Shown in pieces: positions 25,265 to 39,033 of a stretch of DNA of 64,000 nucleotides. The stretch spans positions 1-64,000 of the forward strand of contig CANTFK010000270.1 of NCBI GenBank assembly GCA_947646735.1. The letters are read 5' to 3'. Origin of the DNA: Peronospora farinosa. Taxonomy: Eukaryota > Oomycota > Peronosporomycetes > Peronosporales > Peronosporaceae. Positions within the stretch are counted from its first letter, which is position 1, and every line of letters starts with the position of its first letter. The translations under genes were made by a program, and so were the position numbers. The notes below the pieces were generated by a model. The model had not been told where the DNA came from. It did not search any database and was given only the letters and a program-made list of their open reading frames with translations.

Positions 25265-25912
25265 ACTCCTTCTTTGGATTATCGCCTACACCAGCATTTC
25301 TTCTTTCATGCGAAGCGCACGCGGTGCACTCGCCTGTGCTGTTTCAGCCAGACCGTTGCACCAACTACTGACTACTTGCTCAACGGCCGGCGACAACAAC
25401 TATTTTTGATGCCAACCTTTGTCAAATTCACGTTGCTGTACGACAAGGCTGTTCTCAGCTATGAAATACTGTGGACTGCGTCTGAAATGGCCACAACGAG
25501 AGGCAGCATGTCTGTCCAATTGCTACCCTGACTAGCAACGTGACTGGACGCATCCACAGACCGATCGGAGGACATGACAAATGGAGGTCTATATGGCTCG
25601 CCCCGTTTAAAGATCGATCTTGTGCGTTTAAGTCGACACAAGACTTCACGAGTTATTGCGTAGTGCCCTCGGTACAAAGTAAACCGTCTACTACACCCAG
25701 CGCTGAGATCTGCTATATCCACCTACACTAGTCACGCCAGTTCATGCTGACAGCAACGCAAGCTGACAAAATGATGACGAAGTGACTTGTGGACGATGGA
25801 TAGCGGTGTGTGTAGACAGTTGGTGTGTTGTATTTGTCGAGATGGTGTTTGTGGATCTGTGTGGTTCGTGGTGTTGTTCGTGTGGAGGCTAGGGTTGTGG
25901 TATGTATACAGT

Positions 25913-25992
25913 GGTCAATTGGCCGAGCGGTCTAAGGCGCCAGTTTAAGGCACTGGTCCGAAAGGGCGTGGGTTCGAATCCCACATTGGCCA
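25913..25992 (+). tRNA. tRNA-Leu: tRNA-Leu(AAG), array copy 36
   Basis: Body as in copy 1. Spacing 728 bp. T5 spacer. Confidence 0.97.
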
Positions 25993-26641
25993 ACTCCTTC
26001 TTTGGATTATCGCCTACACCAGCATTTCTTCTTTCATGCGAAGCGCACGCGGTGCACTCGCCTGTGCTGTTTCAGCCAGACCGTTGCACCAACTACTGAC
26101 TACTTGCTCAACGGCCGGCGACAACAACTATTTTTGATGCCAACCTTTGTCAAATTCACGTTGCTGTACGACAAGGCTGTTCTCAGCTATGAAATACTGT
26201 GGACTGCGTCTGAAATGGCCACAATGAGAGGCAGCATGTCTGTCCAATTGCTACCCTGACTAGCAACGTGACTGGACGCATCCACAGACCGATCGGAGGA
26301 CATGACAAATGGAGGTCTATATGGCTCGCCCCGTTTAAGCGATCGATCTTGTGCGTTTAAGTCGACACAAGACTTCACGAGTTATTGCGTAGTGCCTTCG
26401 GTACAAAATAAACCGTCTACTACACCCAGCGCTGAGATCTGCTATATCCACCTACACTAGTCACGCCAGTTCATGCTGACAGCAACGCAAGCTGACAAAA
26501 TGATGACGAAGTGACTTGTGGACGATGGATAGCGGTGTGTGTAGACAGTTGGTGTGTTGTATTTGTCGAGATGGTGTTTGTGGATCTGTGTGGTTCGTGG
26601 TGTTGTTCGTGTGGAGGCTAGGGTTGTGGTATGTATACAGT

Positions 26642-26721
26642 GGTCAATTGGCCGAGCGGTCTAAGGCGCCAGTTTAAGGCACTGGTCCGAAAGGGCGTGG
26701 GTTCGAATCCCACATTGGCCA
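26642..26721 (+). tRNA. tRNA-Leu: tRNA-Leu(AAG), array copy 37
   Basis: Body as in copy 1. Spacing 729 bp. T5 spacer. Confidence 0.97.
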
Positions 26722-27370
26722 ACTCCTTCTTTGGATTATCGCCTACACCAGCATTTCTTCTTTCATGCGAAGCGCACGCGGTGCACTCGCCTGTGCTGTT
26801 TCAGCCAGACCGTTGCACCAACTACTGACTACTTGCTCAACGGCCGGCGACAACAACTATTTTTGATGCCAACCTTTGTCAAATTCACGTTGCTGTACGA
26901 CAAGGCTGTTCTCAGCTATGAAATACTGTGGACTGCGTCTGAAATGGCCACAATGAGAGGCAGCATGTCTGTCCAATTGCTACCCTGACTAGCAACGTGA
27001 CTGGACGCATCCACAGACCGATCGGAGGACATGACAAATGGAGGTCTATATGGCTCGCCCCGTTTAAAGATCGATCTTGTGCGTTTAAGTCGAACACAAG
27101 ACTTCACGAGTTATTGCGTAGTGCCTTCGGTACAAAATAAACCGTCTACTACACCCAGCGCTGAGATCTGCTATATCCACCTACACTAGTCACGCCAGTT
27201 CATGCTGACAGCAACGCAAGCTGACAAAATGATGACGAAGTGACTTGTGGACGATGGATAGCGGTGTGTGTAGACAGTTGGTGTGTTGTATTTGTCGAGA
27301 TGGTGTTTGTGGATCTGTGTGGTTCGTGGTGTTGTTCGTGTGGAGGCTAGGGTTGTGGTATGTATACAGT

Positions 27371-27450
27371 GGTCAATTGGCCGAGCGGTCTAAGGCGCCA
27401 GTTTAAGGCACTGGTCCGAAAGGGCGTGGGTTCGAATCCCACATTGGCCA
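27371..27450 (+). tRNA. tRNA-Leu: tRNA-Leu(AAG), array copy 38
   Basis: Body as in copy 1. Spacing 729 bp. Distal T run is TTTT again, and the spacer has TACGAGAAGG. Confidence 0.97.
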
Positions 27451-28099
27451 ACTCCTTCTTTGGATTATCGCCTACACCAGCATTTCTTCTTTCATGCGAA
27501 GCGCACGCGGTGCACTCGCCTGTGCTGTTTCAGCCAGACCGTTGCACCAACTACTGACTACTTGCTCAACGGCCGGCGACAACAACTACTTTTGATGCCA
27601 ACCTTTGTCAAATTCACGTTGCTGTACGAGAAGGCTGTTCTCAGCTATGAAATACTGTGGACTGCGTCTGAAATGGCCACAACGAGAGGCAGCATGTCTG
27701 TCCAATTGCTACCCTGACTAGCAACGTGACTGGACGCATCCACAGACCGATCGGAGGACATGACAAATGGAGGTCTATATGGCTCGCCCCGTTTAAAGAT
27801 CGATCTTGTGCGTTTAAGTCGAACACAAGACTTCACGAGTTATTGCGTAGTGCCTTCGGTACAAAGTAAACCGTCTACTACACCCAGCGCTGAGATCTGC
27901 TATATCCACCTACACTAGTCACGCCAGTTCATGCTGACAGCAACGCAAGCTGACAAAATGATGACGAAGTGACTTGTGGACGATGGATAGCGGTGTGTGT
28001 AGACAGTTGGTGTGTTGTATTTGTCGAGATGGTGTTTGTGGATCTGTGTGGTTCGTGGTGTTGTTCGTGTGGAGGCTAGGGTTGTGGTATGTATACAGT

Positions 28100-28179
28100 G
28101 GTCAATTGGCCGAGCGGTCTAAGGCGCCAGTTTAAGGCACTGGTCCGAAAGGGCGTGGGTTCGAATCCCACATTGGCCA
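28100..28179 (+). tRNA. tRNA-Leu: tRNA-Leu(AAG), array copy 39
   Basis: Body as in copy 1. Spacing 729 bp. T5 spacer with private variant TACAAGAAGG, one step from copy 38. Confidence 0.97.
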
Positions 28180-28828
28180 ACTCCTTCTTTGGATTATCGC
28201 CTACACCAGCATTTCTTCTTTCATGCGAAGCGCACGCGGTGCACTCGCCTGTGCTGTTTCAGCCAGACCGTTGCACCAACTACTGACTACTTGCTCAACG
28301 GCCGGCGACAACAACTATTTTTGATGCCAACCTTTGTCAAATTCACGTTGCTGTACAAGAAGGCTGTTCTCAGCTATGAAATACTGTGGACTGCGTCTGA
28401 AATGGCCACAACGAGAGGCAGCATGTCTGTCCAATTGCTACCCTGACTAGCAACGTGACTGGACGCATCCACAGACCGATCGGAGGACATGACAAATGGA
28501 GGTCTATATGGCTCGCCCCGTTTAAAGATCGATCTTGTGCGTTTAAGTCGAACACAAGACTTCACGAGTTATTGCGTAGTGCCTTCGGTACAAAGTAAAC
28601 CGTCTACTACACCCAGCGCTGAGATCTGCTATATCCACCTACACTAGTCACGCCAGTTCATGCTGACAGCAACGCAAGCTGACAAAATGATGACGAAGTG
28701 ACTTGTGGACGATGGATAGCGGTGTGTGTAGACAGTTGGTGTGTTGTATTTGTCGAGATGGTGTTTGTGGATCTGTGTGGTTCGTGGTGTTGTTCGTGTG
28801 GAGGCTAGGGTTGTGGTATGTATACAGT

Positions 28829-28908
28829 GGTCAATTGGCCGAGCGGTCTAAGGCGCCAGTTTAAGGCACTGGTCCGAAAGGGCGTGGGTTCGAATCCCAC
28901 ATTGGCCA
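28829..28908 (+). tRNA. tRNA-Leu: tRNA-Leu(AAG), array copy 40
   Basis: Body as in copy 1. Spacing 729 bp. T5 spacer with GTTTAAACGATCGATC. Confidence 0.97.
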
Positions 28909-29558
28909 ACTCCTTCTTTGGATTATCGCCTACACCAGCATTTCTTCTTTCATGCGAAGCGCACGCGGTGCACTCGCCTGTGCTGTTTCAGCCAGACCGT
29001 TGCACCAACTACTGACTACTTGCTCAACGGCCGGCGACAACAACTATTTTTGATGCCAACCTTTGTCAAATTCACGTTGCTGTACGACAAGGCTGTTCTC
29101 AGCTATGAAATACTGTGGACTGCGTCTGAAATGGCCACAACGAGAGGCAGCATGTCTGTCCAATTGCTACCCTGACTAGCAACGTGACTGGACGCATCCA
29201 CAGACCGATCGGAGGACATGACAAATGGAGGTCTATATGGCTCGCCCCGTTTAAACGATCGATCTTGTGCGTTTAAGTCGAACACAAGACTTCACGAGTT
29301 ATTGCGTAGTGCCTTCGGTACAAAATAAACCGTCTACTACACCCAGCGCTGAGATCTGCTATATCCACCTACACTAGTCACGCCAGTTCATGCTGACAGC
29401 AACGCAAGCTGACAAAATGATGACGAAGTGACTTGTGGACGATGGATAGCGGTGTGTGTAGACAGTTGGTGTGTTGTATTTGTCGAGATGGTGTTTGTGG
29501 ATCTGTGTGGTTCGTGGTGTTGTTCGTGTGGAGGCTAGGGTTGTGGTATGTATACAGT

Positions 29559-29638
29559 GGTCAATTGGCCGAGCGGTCTAAGGCGCCAGTTTAAGGCACT
29601 GGTCCGAAAGGGCGTGGGTTCGAATCCCACATTGGCCA
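29559..29638 (+). tRNA. tRNA-Leu: tRNA-Leu(AAG), array copy 41
   Basis: Body as in copy 1. Spacing 730 bp. T5 spacer. Confidence 0.97.
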
Positions 29639-30287
29639 ACTCCTTCTTTGGATTATCGCCTACACCAGCATTTCTTCTTTCATGCGAAGCGCACGCGGTG
29701 CACTCGCCTGTGCTGTTTCAGCCAGACCGTTGCACCAACTACTGACTACTTGCTCAACGGCCGGCGACAACAACTATTTTTGATGCCAACCTTTGTCAAA
29801 TTCACGTTGCTGTACGACAAGGCTGTTCTCAGCTATGAAATACTGTGGACTGCGTCTGAAATGGCCACAATGAGAGGCAGCATGTCTGTCCAATTGCTAC
29901 CCTGACTAGCAACGTGACTGGACGCATCCACAGACCGATCGGAGGACATGACAAATGGAGGTCTATATGGCTCGCCCCGTTTAAAGATCGATCTTGTGCG
30001 TTTAAGTCGAACACAAGACTTCACGAGTTATTGCGTAGTGCCTTCGGTACAAAATAAACCGTCTACTACACCCAGCGCTGAGATCTGCTATATCCACCTA
30101 CACTAGTCACGCCAGTTCATGCTGACAGCAACGCAAGCTGACAAAATGATGACGAAGTGACTTGTGGACGATGGATAGCGGTGTGTGTAGACAGTTGGTG
30201 TGTTGTATTTGTCGAGATGGTGTTTGTGGATCTGTGTGGTTCGTGGTGTTGTTCGTGTGGAGGCTAGGGTTGTGGTATGTATACAGT

Positions 30288-30367
30288 GGTCAATTGGCCG
30301 AGCGGTCTAAGGCGCCAGTTTAAGGCACTGGTCCGAAAGGGCGTGGGTTCGAATCCCACATTGGCCA
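30288..30367 (+). tRNA. tRNA-Leu: tRNA-Leu(AAG), array copy 42
   Basis: Body as in copy 1. Spacing 729 bp. T5 spacer with GTCGAGCACAAG. Confidence 0.97.
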
Positions 30368-31016
30368 ACTCCTTCTTTGGATTATCGCCTACACCAGCAT
30401 TTCTTCTTTCATGCGAAGCGCACGCGGTGCACTCGCCTGTGCTGTTTCAGCCAGACCGTTGCACCAACTACTGACTACTTGCTCAACGGCCGGCGACAAC
30501 AACTATTTTTGATGTCAACCTTTGTCAAATTCACGTTGCTGTACGACAAGGCTGTTCTCAGCTATGAAATACTGTGGACTGCGTCTGAAATGGCCACAAT
30601 GAGAGGCAGCATGTCTGTCCAATTGCTACCCTGACTAGCAACGTGACTGGACGCATCCACAGACCGATCGGAGGACATGACAAATGGAGGTCTATATGGC
30701 TCGCCCCGTTTAAAGATCGATCTTGTGCGTTTAAGTCGAGCACAAGACTTCACGAGTTATTGCGTAGTGCCTTCGGTACAAAATAAACCGTCTACTACAC
30801 CCAGCGCTGAGATCTGCTATATCCACCTACACTAGTCACGCCAGTTCATGCTGACAGCAACGCAAGCTGACAAAATGATGACGAAGTGACTTGTGGACGA
30901 TGGATAGCGGTGTGTGTAGACAGTTGGTGTGTTGTATTTGTCGAGATGGTGTTTGTGGATCTGTGTGGTTCGTGGTGTTGTTCGTGTGGAGGCTAGGGTT
31001 GTGGTATGTATACAGT

Positions 31017-31096
31017 GGTCAATTGGCCGAGCGGTCTAAGGCGCCAGTTTAAGGCACTGGTCCGAAAGGGCGTGGGTTCGAATCCCACATTGGCCA
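31017..31096 (+). tRNA. tRNA-Leu: tRNA-Leu(AAG), array copy 43
   Basis: Body as in copy 1. Spacing 729 bp. T5 spacer with GTCGAGCACAAG. Confidence 0.97.
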
Positions 31097-31746
31097 ACTC
31101 CTTCTTTGGATTATCGCCTACACCAGCATTTCTTCTTTCATGCGAAGCGCACGCGGTGCACTCGCCTGTGCTGTTTCAGCCAGACCGTTGCACCAACTAC
31201 TGACTACTTGCTCAACGGCCGGCGACAACAACTATTTTTGATGCCAACCTTTGTCAAATTCACGTTGCTGTACGACAAGGCTGTTCTCAGCTATGAAATA
31301 CTGTAGACTGTGTCTGAAATGGCCACAATGAGAGGCAGCATGTCTGTCCAATTGCTACCCTGACTAGCAACGTGACTGGACGCATCCACAGACCGATCGG
31401 AGGACATGACAAATGGAGGTCTATATGGCTCGCCCCGTTTAAGCGATCGATCTTGTGCGTTTAAGTCGAGCACAAGACTTCACGAGTTATTGCGTAGTGC
31501 CTTCGGTACAAAATAAACCGTCTACTACACCCAGCGCTGAGATCTGCTATATCCACCTACACTAGTCACGCCAGTTCATGCTGACAGCAACGCAAGCTGA
31601 CAAAATGATGACGAAGTGACTTGTGGACGATGGATAGCGGTGTGTGTAGACAGTTGGTGTGTTGTATTTGTCGAGATGGTGTTTGTGGATCTGTGTGGTT
31701 CGTGGTGTTGTTCGTGTGGAGGCTAGGGTTGTGGTATGTATACAGT

Positions 31747-31826
31747 GGTCAATTGGCCGAGCGGTCTAAGGCGCCAGTTTAAGGCACTGGTCCGAAAGGG
31801 CGTGGGTTCGAATCCCACATTGGCCA
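31747..31826 (+). tRNA. tRNA-Leu: tRNA-Leu(AAG), array copy 44
   Basis: Body as in copy 1. Spacing 730 bp. Its spacer is the shortest type (two deletions combined), giving a 727-bp step. Confidence 0.97.
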
Positions 31827-32473
31827 ACTCCTTCTTTGGATTATCGCCTACACCAGCATTTCTTCTTTCATGCGAAGCGCACGCGGTGCACTCGCCTGTG
31901 CTGTTTCAGCCAGACCGTTGCACCAACTACTGACTACTTGCTCAACGGCCGGCGACAACAACTATTTTTGATGTCAACCTTTGTCAAATTCACGTTGCTG
32001 TACGACAAGGCTGTTCTCAGCTATGAAATACTGTAGACTGTGTCTGAAATGGCCACAATGAGAGGCAGCATGTCTGTCCAATTGCTACCCTGACTAGCAA
32101 CGTGACTGGACGCATCCACAGACCGATCGGAGGACATGACAAATGGAGGTCTATATGGCTCGCCCCGTTTAAAGATCGATCTTGTGCGTTTAAGTCGAAC
32201 AAGACTTCACGAGTTATTGCGTAGTGCCTTCGGTACAAAATAAACCGTCTACTACACCCAGCGCTGAGATCTGCTATATCCACCTACACTAGTCACGCCA
32301 GTTCATGCTGACAGCAACGCAAGCTGACAAAATGATGACGAAGTGACTTGTGGACGATGGATAGCGGTGTGTGTAGACAGTTGGTGTGTTGTATTTGTCG
32401 AGATGGTGTTTGTGGATCTGTGTGGTTCGTGGTGTTGTTCGTGTGGAGGCTAGGGTTGTGGTATGTATACAGT

Positions 32474-32553
32474 GGTCAATTGGCCGAGCGGTCTAAGGCG
32501 CCAGTTTAAGGCACTGGTCCGAAAGGGCGTGGGTTCGAATCCCACATTGGCCA
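32474..32553 (+). tRNA. tRNA-Leu: tRNA-Leu(AAG), array copy 45
   Basis: Body as in copy 1. Spacing 727 bp. T5 spacer. Confidence 0.97.
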
Positions 32554-33202
32554 ACTCCTTCTTTGGATTATCGCCTACACCAGCATTTCTTCTTTCATGC
32601 GAAGCGCACGCGGTGCACTCGCCTGTGCTGTTTCAGCCAGACCGTTGCACCAACTACTGACTACTTGCTCAACGGCCGGCGACAACAACTATTTTTGATG
32701 TCAACCTTTGTCAAATTCACGTTGCTGTACGACAAGGCTGTTCTCAGCTATGAAATACTGTAGACTGTGTCTGAAATGGCCACAATGAGAGGCAGCATGT
32801 CTGTCCAATTGCTACCCTGACTAGCAACGTGACTGGACGCATCCACAGACCGATCGGAGGACATGACAAATGGAGGTCTATATGGCTCGCCCCGTTTAAA
32901 GATCGATCTTGTGCGTTTAAGTCGAACACAAGACTTCACGAGTTATTGCGTAGTGCCCTCGGTACAAAATAAACCGTCTACTACACCCAGCGCTGAGATC
33001 TGCTATATCCACCTACACTAGTCACGCCAGTTCATGCTGACAGCAACGCAAGCTGACAAAATGATGACGAAGTGACTTGTGGACGATGGATAGCGGTGTG
33101 TGTAGACAGTTGGTGTGTTGTATTTGTCGAGATGGTGTTTGTGGATCTGTGTGGTTCGTGGTGTTGTTCGTGTGGAGGCTAGGGTTGTGGTATGTATACA
33201 GT

Positions 33203-33282
33203 GGTCAATTGGCCGAGCGGTCTAAGGCGCCAGTTTAAGGCACTGGTCCGAAAGGGCGTGGGTTCGAATCCCACATTGGCCA
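33203..33282 (+). tRNA. tRNA-Leu: tRNA-Leu(AAG), array copy 46
   Basis: Body as in copy 1. Spacing 729 bp. Spacer has private AAGACGTCACG and again gives a 727-bp step. Confidence 0.97.
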
Positions 33283-33929
33283 ACTCCTTCTTTGGATTAT
33301 CGCCTACACCAGCATTTCTTCTTTCATGCGAAGCGCACGCGGTGCACTCGCCTGTGCTGTTTCAGCCAGACCGTTGCACCAACTACTGACTACTTGCTCA
33401 ACGGCCGGCGACAACAACTATTTTTGATGCCAACCTTTGTCAAATTCACGTTGCTGTACGACAAGGCTGTTCTCAGCTATGAAATACTGTAGACTGTGTC
33501 TGAAATGGCCACAACGAGAGGCAGCATGTCTGTCCAATTGCTACCCTGACTAGCAACGTGACTGGACGCATCCACAGACCGATCGGAGGACATGACAAAT
33601 GGAGGTCTATATGGCTCGCCCCGTTTAAAGATCGATCTTGTGCGTTTAAGTCGAACAAGACGTCACGAGTTATTGCGTAGTGCCCTCGGTACAAAATAAA
33701 CCGTCTACTACACCCAGCGCTGAGATCTGCTATATCCACCTACACTAGTCACGCCAGTTCATGCTGACAGCAACGCAAGCTGACAAAATGATGACGAAGT
33801 GACTTGTGGACGATGGATAGCGGTGTGTGTAGACAGTTGGTGTGTTGTATTTGTCGAGATGGTGTTTGTGGATCTGTGTGGTTCGTGGTGTTGTTCGTGT
33901 GGAGGCTAGGGTTGTGGTATGTATACAGT

Positions 33930-34009
33930 GGTCAATTGGCCGAGCGGTCTAAGGCGCCAGTTTAAGGCACTGGTCCGAAAGGGCGTGGGTTCGAATCCCA
34001 CATTGGCCA
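33930..34009 (+). tRNA. tRNA-Leu: tRNA-Leu(AAG), array copy 47
   Basis: Body as in copy 1. Spacing 727 bp. T5 spacer. Confidence 0.97.
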
Positions 34010-34658
34010 ACTCCTTCTTTGGATTATCGCCTACACCAGCATTTCTTCTTTCATGCGAAGCGCACGCGGTGCACTCGCCTGTGCTGTTTCAGCCAGACCG
34101 TTGCACCAACTACTGACTACTTGCTCAACGGCCGGCGACAACAACTATTTTTGATGTCAACCTTTGTCAAATTCACGTTGCTGTACGACAAGGCTGTTCT
34201 CAGCTATGAAATACTGTAGACTGTGTCTGAAATGGCCACAATGAGAGGCAGCATGTCTGTCCAATTGCTACCCTGACTAGCAACGTGACTGGACGCATCC
34301 ACAGACCGATCGGAGGACATGACAAATGGAGGTCTATATGGCTCGCCCCGTTTAAAGATCGATCTTGTGCGTTTAAGTCGAACACAAGACTTCACGAGTT
34401 ATTGCGTAGTGCCTTCGGTACAAAGTAAACCGTCTACTACACCCAGCGCTGAGATCTGCTATATCCACCTACACTAGTCACGCCAGTTCATGCTGACAGC
34501 AACGCAAGCTGACAAAATGATGACGAAGTGACTTGTGGACGATGGATAGCGGTGTGTGTAGACAGTTGGTGTGTTGTATTTGTCGAGATGGTGTTTGTGG
34601 ATCTGTGTGGTTCGTGGTGTTGTTCGTGTGGAGGCTAGGGTTGTGGTATGTATACAGT

Positions 34659-34738
34659 GGTCAATTGGCCGAGCGGTCTAAGGCGCCAGTTTAAGGCACT
34701 GGTCCGAAAGGGCGTGGGTTCGAATCCCACATTGGCCA
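34659..34738 (+). tRNA. tRNA-Leu: tRNA-Leu(AAG), array copy 48
   Basis: Body as in copy 1. Spacing 729 bp. Spacer nearly identical to that of copy 47. Confidence 0.97.
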
Positions 34739-35387
34739 ACTCCTTCTTTGGATTATCGCCTACACCAGCATTTCTTCTTTCATGCGAAGCGCACGCGGTG
34801 CACTCGCCTGTGCTGTTTCAGCCAGACCGTTGCACCAACTACTGACTACTTGCTCAACGGCCGGCGACAACAACTATTTTTGATGTCAACCTTTGTCAAA
34901 TTCACGTTGCTGTACGACAAGGCTGTTCTCAGCTATGAAATACTGTAGACTGTGTCTGAAATGGCCACAATGAGAGGCAGCATGTCTGTCCAATTGCTAC
35001 CCTGACTAGCAACGTGACTGGACGCATCCACAGACCGATCGGAGGACATGACAAATGGAGGTCTATATGGCTCGCCCCGTTTAAAGATCGATCTTGTGCG
35101 TTTAAGTCGAACACAAGACTTCACGAGTTATTGCGTAGTGCCTTCGGTACAAAGTAAACCGTCTACTACACCCAGCGCTGAGATCTGCTATATCCACCTA
35201 CACTAGTCACGCCAGTTCATGCTGACAGCAACGCAAGCTGACAAAATGATGACGAAGTGACTTGTGGACGATGGATAGCGGTGTGTGTAGACAGTTGGTG
35301 TGTTGTATTTGTCGAGATGGTGTTTGTGGATCTGTGTGGTTCGTGGTGTTGTTCGTGTGGAGGCTAGGGTTGTGGTATGTATACAGT

Positions 35388-35467
35388 GGTCAATTGGCCG
35401 AGCGGTCTAAGGCGCCAGTTTAAGGCACTGGTCCGAAAGGGCGTGGGTTCGAATCCCACATTGGCCA
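35388..35467 (+). tRNA. tRNA-Leu: tRNA-Leu(AAG), array copy 49
   Basis: Body as in copy 1. Spacing 729 bp. T5 spacer with GTCGAGCACAAG, as after copies 42-43. Confidence 0.97.
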
Positions 35468-36116
35468 ACTCCTTCTTTGGATTATCGCCTACACCAGCAT
35501 TTCTTCTTTCATGCGAAGCGCACGCGGTGCACTCGCCTGTGCTGTTTCAGCCAGACCGTTGCACCAACTACTGACTACTTGCTCAACGGCCGGCGACAAC
35601 AACTATTTTTGATGTCAACCTTTGTCAAATTCACGTTGCTGTACGACAAGGCTGTTCTCAGCTATGAAATACTGTGGACTGCGTCTGAAATGGCCACAAC
35701 GAGAGGCAGCATGTCTGTCCAATTGCTACCCTGACTAGCAACGTGACTGGACGCATCCACAGACCGATCGGAGGACATGACAAATGGAGGTCTATATGGC
35801 TCGCCCCGTTTAAAGATCGATCTTGTGCGTTTAAGTCGAGCACAAGACTTCACGAGTTATTGCGTAGTGCCCTCGGTACAAAGTAAACCGTCTACTACAC
35901 CCAGCGCTGAGATCTGCTATATCCACCTACACTAGTCACGCCAGTTCATGCTGACAGCAACGCAAGCTGACAAAATGATGACGAAGTGACTTGTGGACGA
36001 TGGATAGCGGTGTGTGTAGACAGTTGGTGTGTTGTATTTGTCGAGATGGTGTTTGTGGATCTGTGTGGTTCGTGGTGTTGTTCGTGTGGAGGCTAGGGTT
36101 GTGGTATGTATACAGT

Positions 36117-36196
36117 GGTCAATTGGCCGAGCGGTCTAAGGCGCCAGTTTAAGGCACTGGTCCGAAAGGGCGTGGGTTCGAATCCCACATTGGCCA
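36117..36196 (+). tRNA. tRNA-Leu: tRNA-Leu(AAG), array copy 50
   Basis: Body as in copy 1. Spacing 729 bp. T5 spacer with GTCGAGCACAAG. Confidence 0.97.
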
Positions 36197-36845
36197 ACTC
36201 CTTCTTTGGATTATCGCCTACACCAGCATTTCTTCTTTCATGCGAAGCGCACGCGGTGCACTCGCCTGTGCTGTTTCAGCCAGACCGTTGCACCAACTAC
36301 TGACTACTTGCTCAACGGCCGGCGACAACAACTATTTTTGATGCCAACCTTTGTCAAATTCACGTTGCTGTACGACAAGGCTGTTCTCAGCTATGAAATA
36401 CTGTGGACTGCGTCTGAAATGGCCACAACGAGAGGCAGCATGTCTGTCCAATTGCTACCCTGACTAGCAACGTGACTGGACGCATCCACAGACCGATCGG
36501 AGGACATGACAAATGGAGGTCTATATGGCTCGCCCCGTTTAAAGATCGATCTTGTGCGTTTAAGTCGAGCACAAGACTTCACGAGTTATTGCGTAGTGCC
36601 CTCGGTACAAAGTAAACCGTCTACTACACCCAGCGCTGAGATCTGCTATATCCACCTACACTAGTCACGCCAGTTCATGCTGACAGCAACGCAAGCTGAC
36701 AAAATGATGACGAAGTGACTTGTGGACGATGGATAGCGGTGTGTGTAGACAGTTGGTGTGTTGTATTTGTCGAGATGGTGTTTGTGGATCTGTGTGGTTC
36801 GTGGTGTTGTTCGTGTGGAGGCTAGGGTTGTGGTATGTATACAGT

Positions 36846-36925
36846 GGTCAATTGGCCGAGCGGTCTAAGGCGCCAGTTTAAGGCACTGGTCCGAAAGGGC
36901 GTGGGTTCGAATCCCACATTGGCCA
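36846..36925 (+). tRNA. tRNA-Leu: tRNA-Leu(AAG), array copy 51
   Basis: Body as in copy 1. Spacing 729 bp. T5 spacer with GTTTAAGCGATCGATC. Confidence 0.97.
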
Positions 36926-37575
36926 ACTCCTTCTTTGGATTATCGCCTACACCAGCATTTCTTCTTTCATGCGAAGCGCACGCGGTGCACTCGCCTGTGC
37001 TGTTTCAGCCAGACCGTTGCACCAACTACTGACTACTTGCTCAACGGCCGGCGACAACAACTATTTTTGATGCCAACCTTTGTCAAATTCACGTTGCTGT
37101 ACGACAAGGCTGTTCTCAGCTATGAAATACTGTAGACTGTGTCTGAAATGGCCACAACGAGAGGCAGCATGTCTGTCCAATTGCTACCCTGACTAGCAAC
37201 GTGACTGGACGCATCCACAGACCGATCGGAGGACATGACAAATGGAGGTCTATATGGCTCGCCCCGTTTAAGCGATCGATCTTGTGCGTTTAAGTCGAAC
37301 ACAAGACTTCACGAGTTATTGCGTAGTGCCCTCGGTACAAAGTAAACCGTCTACTACACCCAGCGCTGAGATCTGCTATATCCACCTACACTAGTCACGC
37401 CAGTTCATGCTGACAGCAACGCAAGCTGACAAAATGATGACGAAGTGACTTGTGGACGATGGATAGCGGTGTGTGTAGACAGTTGGTGTGTTGTATTTGT
37501 CGAGATGGTGTTTGTGGATCTGTGTGGCTCGTGGTGTTGTTCGTGTGGAGGCTAGGGTTGTGGTATGTATACAGT

Positions 37576-37655
37576 GGTCAATTGGCCGAGCGGTCTAAGG
37601 CGCCAGTTTAAGGCACTGGTCCGAAAGGGCGTGGGTTCGAATCCCACATTGGCCA
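37576..37655 (+). tRNA. tRNA-Leu: tRNA-Leu(AAG), array copy 52
   Basis: Body as in copy 1. Spacing 730 bp. T5 spacer. Confidence 0.97.
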
Positions 37656-38304
37656 ACTCCTTCTTTGGATTATCGCCTACACCAGCATTTCTTCTTTCAT
37701 GCGAAGCGCACGCGGTGCACTCGCCTGTGCTGTTTCAGCCAGACCGTTGCACCAACTACTGACTACTTGCTCAACGGCCGGCGACAACAACTATTTTTGA
37801 TGCCAACCTTTGTCAAATTCACGTTGCTGTACGACAAGGCTGTTCTCAGCTATGAAATACTGTAGACTGTGTCTGAAATGGCCACAACGAGAGGCAGCAT
37901 GTCTGTCCAATTGCTACCCTGACTAGCAACGTGACTGGACGCATCCACAGACCGATCGGAGGACATGACAAATGGAGGTCTATATGGCTCGCCCCGTTTA
38001 AAGATCGATCTTGTGCGTTTAAGTCGAACACAAGACTTCACGAGTTATTGCGTAGTGCCTTCGGTACAAAGTAAACCGTCTACTACACCCAGCGCTGAGA
38101 TCTGCTATATCCACCTACACTAGTCACGCCAGTTCATGCTGACAGCAACGCAAGCTGACAAAATGATGACGAAGTGACTTGTGGACGATGGATAGCGGTG
38201 TGTGTAGACAGTTGGTGTGTTGTATTTGTCGAGATGGTGTTTGTGGATCTGTGTGGTTCGTGGTGTTGTTCGTGTGGAGGCTAGGGTTGTGGTATGTATA
38301 CAGT

Positions 38305-38384
38305 GGTCAATTGGCCGAGCGGTCTAAGGCGCCAGTTTAAGGCACTGGTCCGAAAGGGCGTGGGTTCGAATCCCACATTGGCCA
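38305..38384 (+). tRNA. tRNA-Leu: tRNA-Leu(AAG), array copy 53
   Basis: Body as in copy 1. Spacing 729 bp. Spacer returns to CTATAGCCGCC, the variant of the left part of the array. Confidence 0.97.
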
Positions 38385-39033
38385 ACTCCTTCTTTGGATT
38401 ATCGCCTACACCAGCATTTCTTCTTTCATGCGAAGCGCACGCGGTGCACTCGCCTGTGCTGTTTCAGCCAGACCGTTGCACCAACTACTGACTACTTGCT
38501 CAACGGCCGGCGACAACAACTATTTTTGATGCCAACCTTTGTCAAATTCACGTTGCTGTACGACAAGGCTGTTCTCAGCTATGAAATACTGTAGACTGCG
38601 TCTGAAATGGCCACAACGAGAGGCAGCATGTCTGTCCAATTGCTACCCTGACTAGCAACGTGACTGGACGCATCCACAGACCGATCGGAGGACATGACAA
38701 ATGGAGGTCTATATGGCTCGCCCCGTTTAAAGATCGATCTTGTGCGTTTAAGTCGAACACAAGACTTCACGAGTTATTGCGTAGTGCCTTCGGTACAAAG
38801 TAAACCGTCTACTACACCCAGCGCTGAGATCTGCTATAGCCGCCTACACTAGTCACGCCAGTTCATGCTGACAGCAACGCAAGCTGACAAAATGATGACG
38901 AAGTGACTTGTGGACGATGGATAGCGGTGTGTGTAGACAGTTGGTGTGTTGTATTTGTCGAGATGGTGTTTGTGGATCTGTGTGGTTCGTGGTGTTGTTC
39001 GTGTGGAGGCTAGGGTTGTGGTATGTATACAGT